Source: Planctomycetota bacterium (GTDB lineage: Bacteria; Planctomycetota; Planctomycetia; Pirellulales; Thermoguttaceae). From it: a stretch of 7,228 bases of DNA. Below the pieces are notes generated by a model. The model did not search any database. It was not told the DNA's origin and was given only the letters and a program-made list of their open reading frames with translations. Positions 5,928 through 7,228 of this stretch are shown in pieces; the first letter of the stretch is position 1, and each line of letters begins with the position of its first letter. Position numbers and translations under genes: made by a program. The DNA is taken from NCBI GenBank assembly GCA_023397045.1, contig JAEWUR010000131.1:1-7228 (forward strand). Reading direction: 5' to 3'.

Positions 5928-7228
5928 TTAGGGTCCTCCATCGTTCTTCACATGGAGCGATGATTTCGGATCGCCGGCGTTGTACATGGCACGGATTTCG
6001 TCTGCTAACAAGGCCCGCGAGAAAAACGCCGCCTCGTCGATCCGTCCTTCCAGCACGCGAGTCGGATGGATGCCGTTGGCCCCGAGCCATACCGCGACGT
6101 CGTTCTGGTGCAACGGCGCCGACGTTTCGCATTCGGAGTCAAGTCGGCCGTCGATATACCATCGCTTTCGGGCGATGTTGCCCGACGGCTCGTAGACCGC
6201 CACGACCAGGTGCCATTGGTCGTCGAGAACGTTGGCCGCGGCCGGCAGCACGTTGCTGCTGTCTTTCGCGAGAGGATCGAAATCGGTGTCAAAGGAGATG
6301 CGATCTTCGCCTGCGTTGCGATGCAATCGCCAGGAATCGTCGCCCTTGCAGACCAAAGTCTGCCAATCCGCCGTAAAACGATCGACTTTGAACCACACGG
6401 CGACGGAGAACGCCCCGGGGAATGCAAATCGGTCTTGTCTGGGCAAAACCACCCTGCTGTTCGGATCGGGGCCGTGGAACAACAAGGCATATTTGCCGGG
6501 CAGTCGTCCGGCGACCCATTCGGCGTTGTGGATTTCGCCATCCATTTCGCGGCCCGCCGCGGAAACGTTCGGCAGCGTCGTGGTGTTTCCCGGATGCGGC
6601 TCGAACGTGTAGTAAGCGACGAGCGACGGGTCCTTCCGCAATTCCCTGCTATAGGATTTCCAACGCGAATGCACGGTTTTGATTTCTGGAAAATGAAATT
6701 TCGAGCGGTTGGCCGCGATGACCTCGACTTGGTTCATGTCGGGCCGATATTCCCGCGCTTCGCCTTCTTGGAGGGTCACGGAATGCAGGATGCGCCCCTG
6801 CCGATCGCGGAAGTCGACATTCACGTGCCCTTCGAGAACGTGAACTTCGCTAGTCCCGTCCGTGGTTGCCTCGACGCCGAATTCCGTCCCAAGGTCTGTC
6901 ACGATGGCGGTGGGAGTTCGCACCGCGAACAAGGGACTCGCGTTGGAATGCTGAATGATGAATGATGAATGATGAATGCCGGACGCGCTCTGTTTCTCAC
7001 GGGCCACTGGCCACTGGCCACTGACCACTTTGTTCGTCTCCACCCTCGCCGTCAGCCTCCCGCGCGACAGATACCCACCGTCGGCCGAATCGACTTCATA
7101 CGTGACCGGTCCCTGCAAAACGACTTTGGCGTCTGAGACATAGGTAATTTCCAACAGGCCGGAGGCGAGCGTGAACGTGTCGCCGAGAGAAACAACGGAT
7201 TCCGGGATTTTGGGATTCTCCGATTGGA
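5928..7228 (-). CDS. FecR-domain and LamG-domain protein, N-terminus off the window
   Basis: The frame is open from the right edge (first whole codon at 7226) to TAA at 5928, giving 432 visible residues. Residues 15-160 are a FecR domain: GDTFTL, then VLQGPVTYEV, GRLTARV, FAVRTPTAIVTDLGTEFGV (100-118) and HVLEGHVNV (129-137). Residues about 200-418 are a LamG/concanavalin-like domain: LVAYYTFE (202-209), FSVAVWFK (273-280), DQWHLVVAVYE (336-346), WYIDG (356-360) and GRIDEAAFFSRAL (394-406). FecR proteins relay envelope signals to ECF sigma factors. In planctomycetes FecR-LamG fusions commonly follow an ECF sigma gene and carry a membrane helix before FecR; both would lie off the right edge. 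Residues 62-98 are an insertion between ARV and FAVRTPT made largely of heptamer-repeat DNA. A TTG at 7154 is not a credible start, since FecR sequence continues upstream of it. The LamG part presumably faces outward and binds a glycan or protein; this is inference. Confidence 0.92.
   Translation of the reverse strand, partial: QSENPKIPESVVSLGDTFTLASGLLEITYVSDAKVVLQGPVTYEVDSADGGYLSRGRLTARVETNKVVSGQWPVAREKQSASGIHHSSFIIQHSNASPLFAVRTPTAIVTDLGTEFGVEATTDGTSEVHVLEGHVNVDFRDRQGRILHSVTLQEGEAREYRPDMNQVEVIAANRSKFHFPEIKTVHSRWKSYSRELRKDPSLVAYYTFEPHPGNTTTLPNVSAAGREMDGEIHNAEWVAGRLPGKYALLFHGPDPNSRVVLPRQDRFAFPGAFSVAVWFKVDRFTADWQTLVCKGDDSWRLHRNAGEDRISFDTDFDPLAKDSSNVLPAAANVLDDQWHLVVAVYEPSGNIARKRWYIDGRLDSECETSAPLHQNDVAVWLGANGIHPTRVLEGRIDEAAFFSRALLADEIRAMYNAGDPKSSLHVKNDGGP
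6952..6978. repeat. TGAATGA heptamer array, nearly four copies
   Basis: Three perfect head-to-tail copies of TGAATGA are followed by TGAATG, 27 bases in all, so the frame is kept. Read on the minus strand they encode HHSSFIIQH in the FecR-LamG protein. I recall peptides like SFIIHHSSF from planctomycete proteins, which suggests a dispersed repeat family; I could not verify this here. Confidence 0.85.
7002..7029. repeat. GGCCACT heptamer array, four copies
   Basis: GGCCACT occurs three times head to tail, followed by the variant GACCACT, 28 bases in all. On the minus strand it encodes VVSGQWPVA in the FecR-LamG protein. It lies 23 bases from the TGAATGA array; the two have the same unit length and copy number but unrelated sequence. 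Together they span 78 bases (26 codons). Confidence 0.85.

Noticed and set aside
6066..6965. Plus-strand open frame of 299 codons
   Set aside because: It lies antisense to the FecR-LamG gene, whose minus-strand frame has clear domain matches. The plus frame has no recognisable motif and reflects GC-rich codon bias.
6952..7029. CRISPR-like array from the clustered short repeats
   Set aside because: Units are 7 bp, contiguous and without spacers, and they lie inside a coding frame.

Overview
The window looks like chromosomal DNA of a planctomycete, probably of the Pirellulales. The evidence is an N-terminal LEPR-XLL-type motif on a very large surface protein, a Tat-exported Gfo/Idh/MocA oxidoreductase, a FecR-LamG fusion, a PEP-CTERM protein, and GGCCACT/TGAATGA heptamer repeats of a kind I recall from planctomycete genomes. 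This assignment is inference from gene families; no rRNA or other marker is present.

All four genes lie on the minus strand, so transcription runs from right to left. (1) 7228-5928 is the 3' part of a FecR-domain plus LamG-domain protein whose N-terminus is off the right edge. (2) 5696-4956 is a 246-residue secreted protein with a Sec signal peptide and a C-terminal PEP-CTERM (exosortase) anchor. (3) 4789-3464 is a Tat-exported Gfo/Idh/MocA oxidoreductase. (4) 3347-1 is a large gene, open for 1115 codons to the left edge, encoding a LEPR-XLL / right-handed beta-helix / choice-of-anchor-Q surface protein. It carries a CBM4/9-like module and two tandem copies of a module of about 175 residues. 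I translated this last frame by hand from 3347 to base 3 and found no stop or frameshift.

The gaps are short. 5697-5927 (231 bases) holds an 8-bp perfect inverted repeat just after the FecR-LamG stop, a weak promoter candidate and a small hairpin next to the ribosome binding site of the PEP-CTERM gene. 4790-4955 (166 bases) holds the most striking non-coding element, a long imperfect hairpin. Its minus-strand RNA form closes on a GAAA tetraloop and keeps a G-U wobble that becomes an A-C mismatch on the other strand. 3348-3463 (116 bases) holds a plausible sigma-70-like promoter and a good Shine-Dalgarno sequence for the large gene.

Functionally the set suggests envelope and extracellular polysaccharide biology: a FecR-type regulator with a lectin-fold domain, an exosortase-anchored protein of beta-sandwich type, an exported sugar-type oxidoreductase, and a large beta-helix protein with a carbohydrate-binding-like module. 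Whether they act together is unproven, since the spacings do not require one operon. I see no CRISPR array, transposase, tRNA, rRNA or defence system, and nothing that clearly amounts to a new biological system. The best leads are the hairpin at 4847-4899 and the paired 7-bp repeat arrays inserted in frame in the FecR domain.
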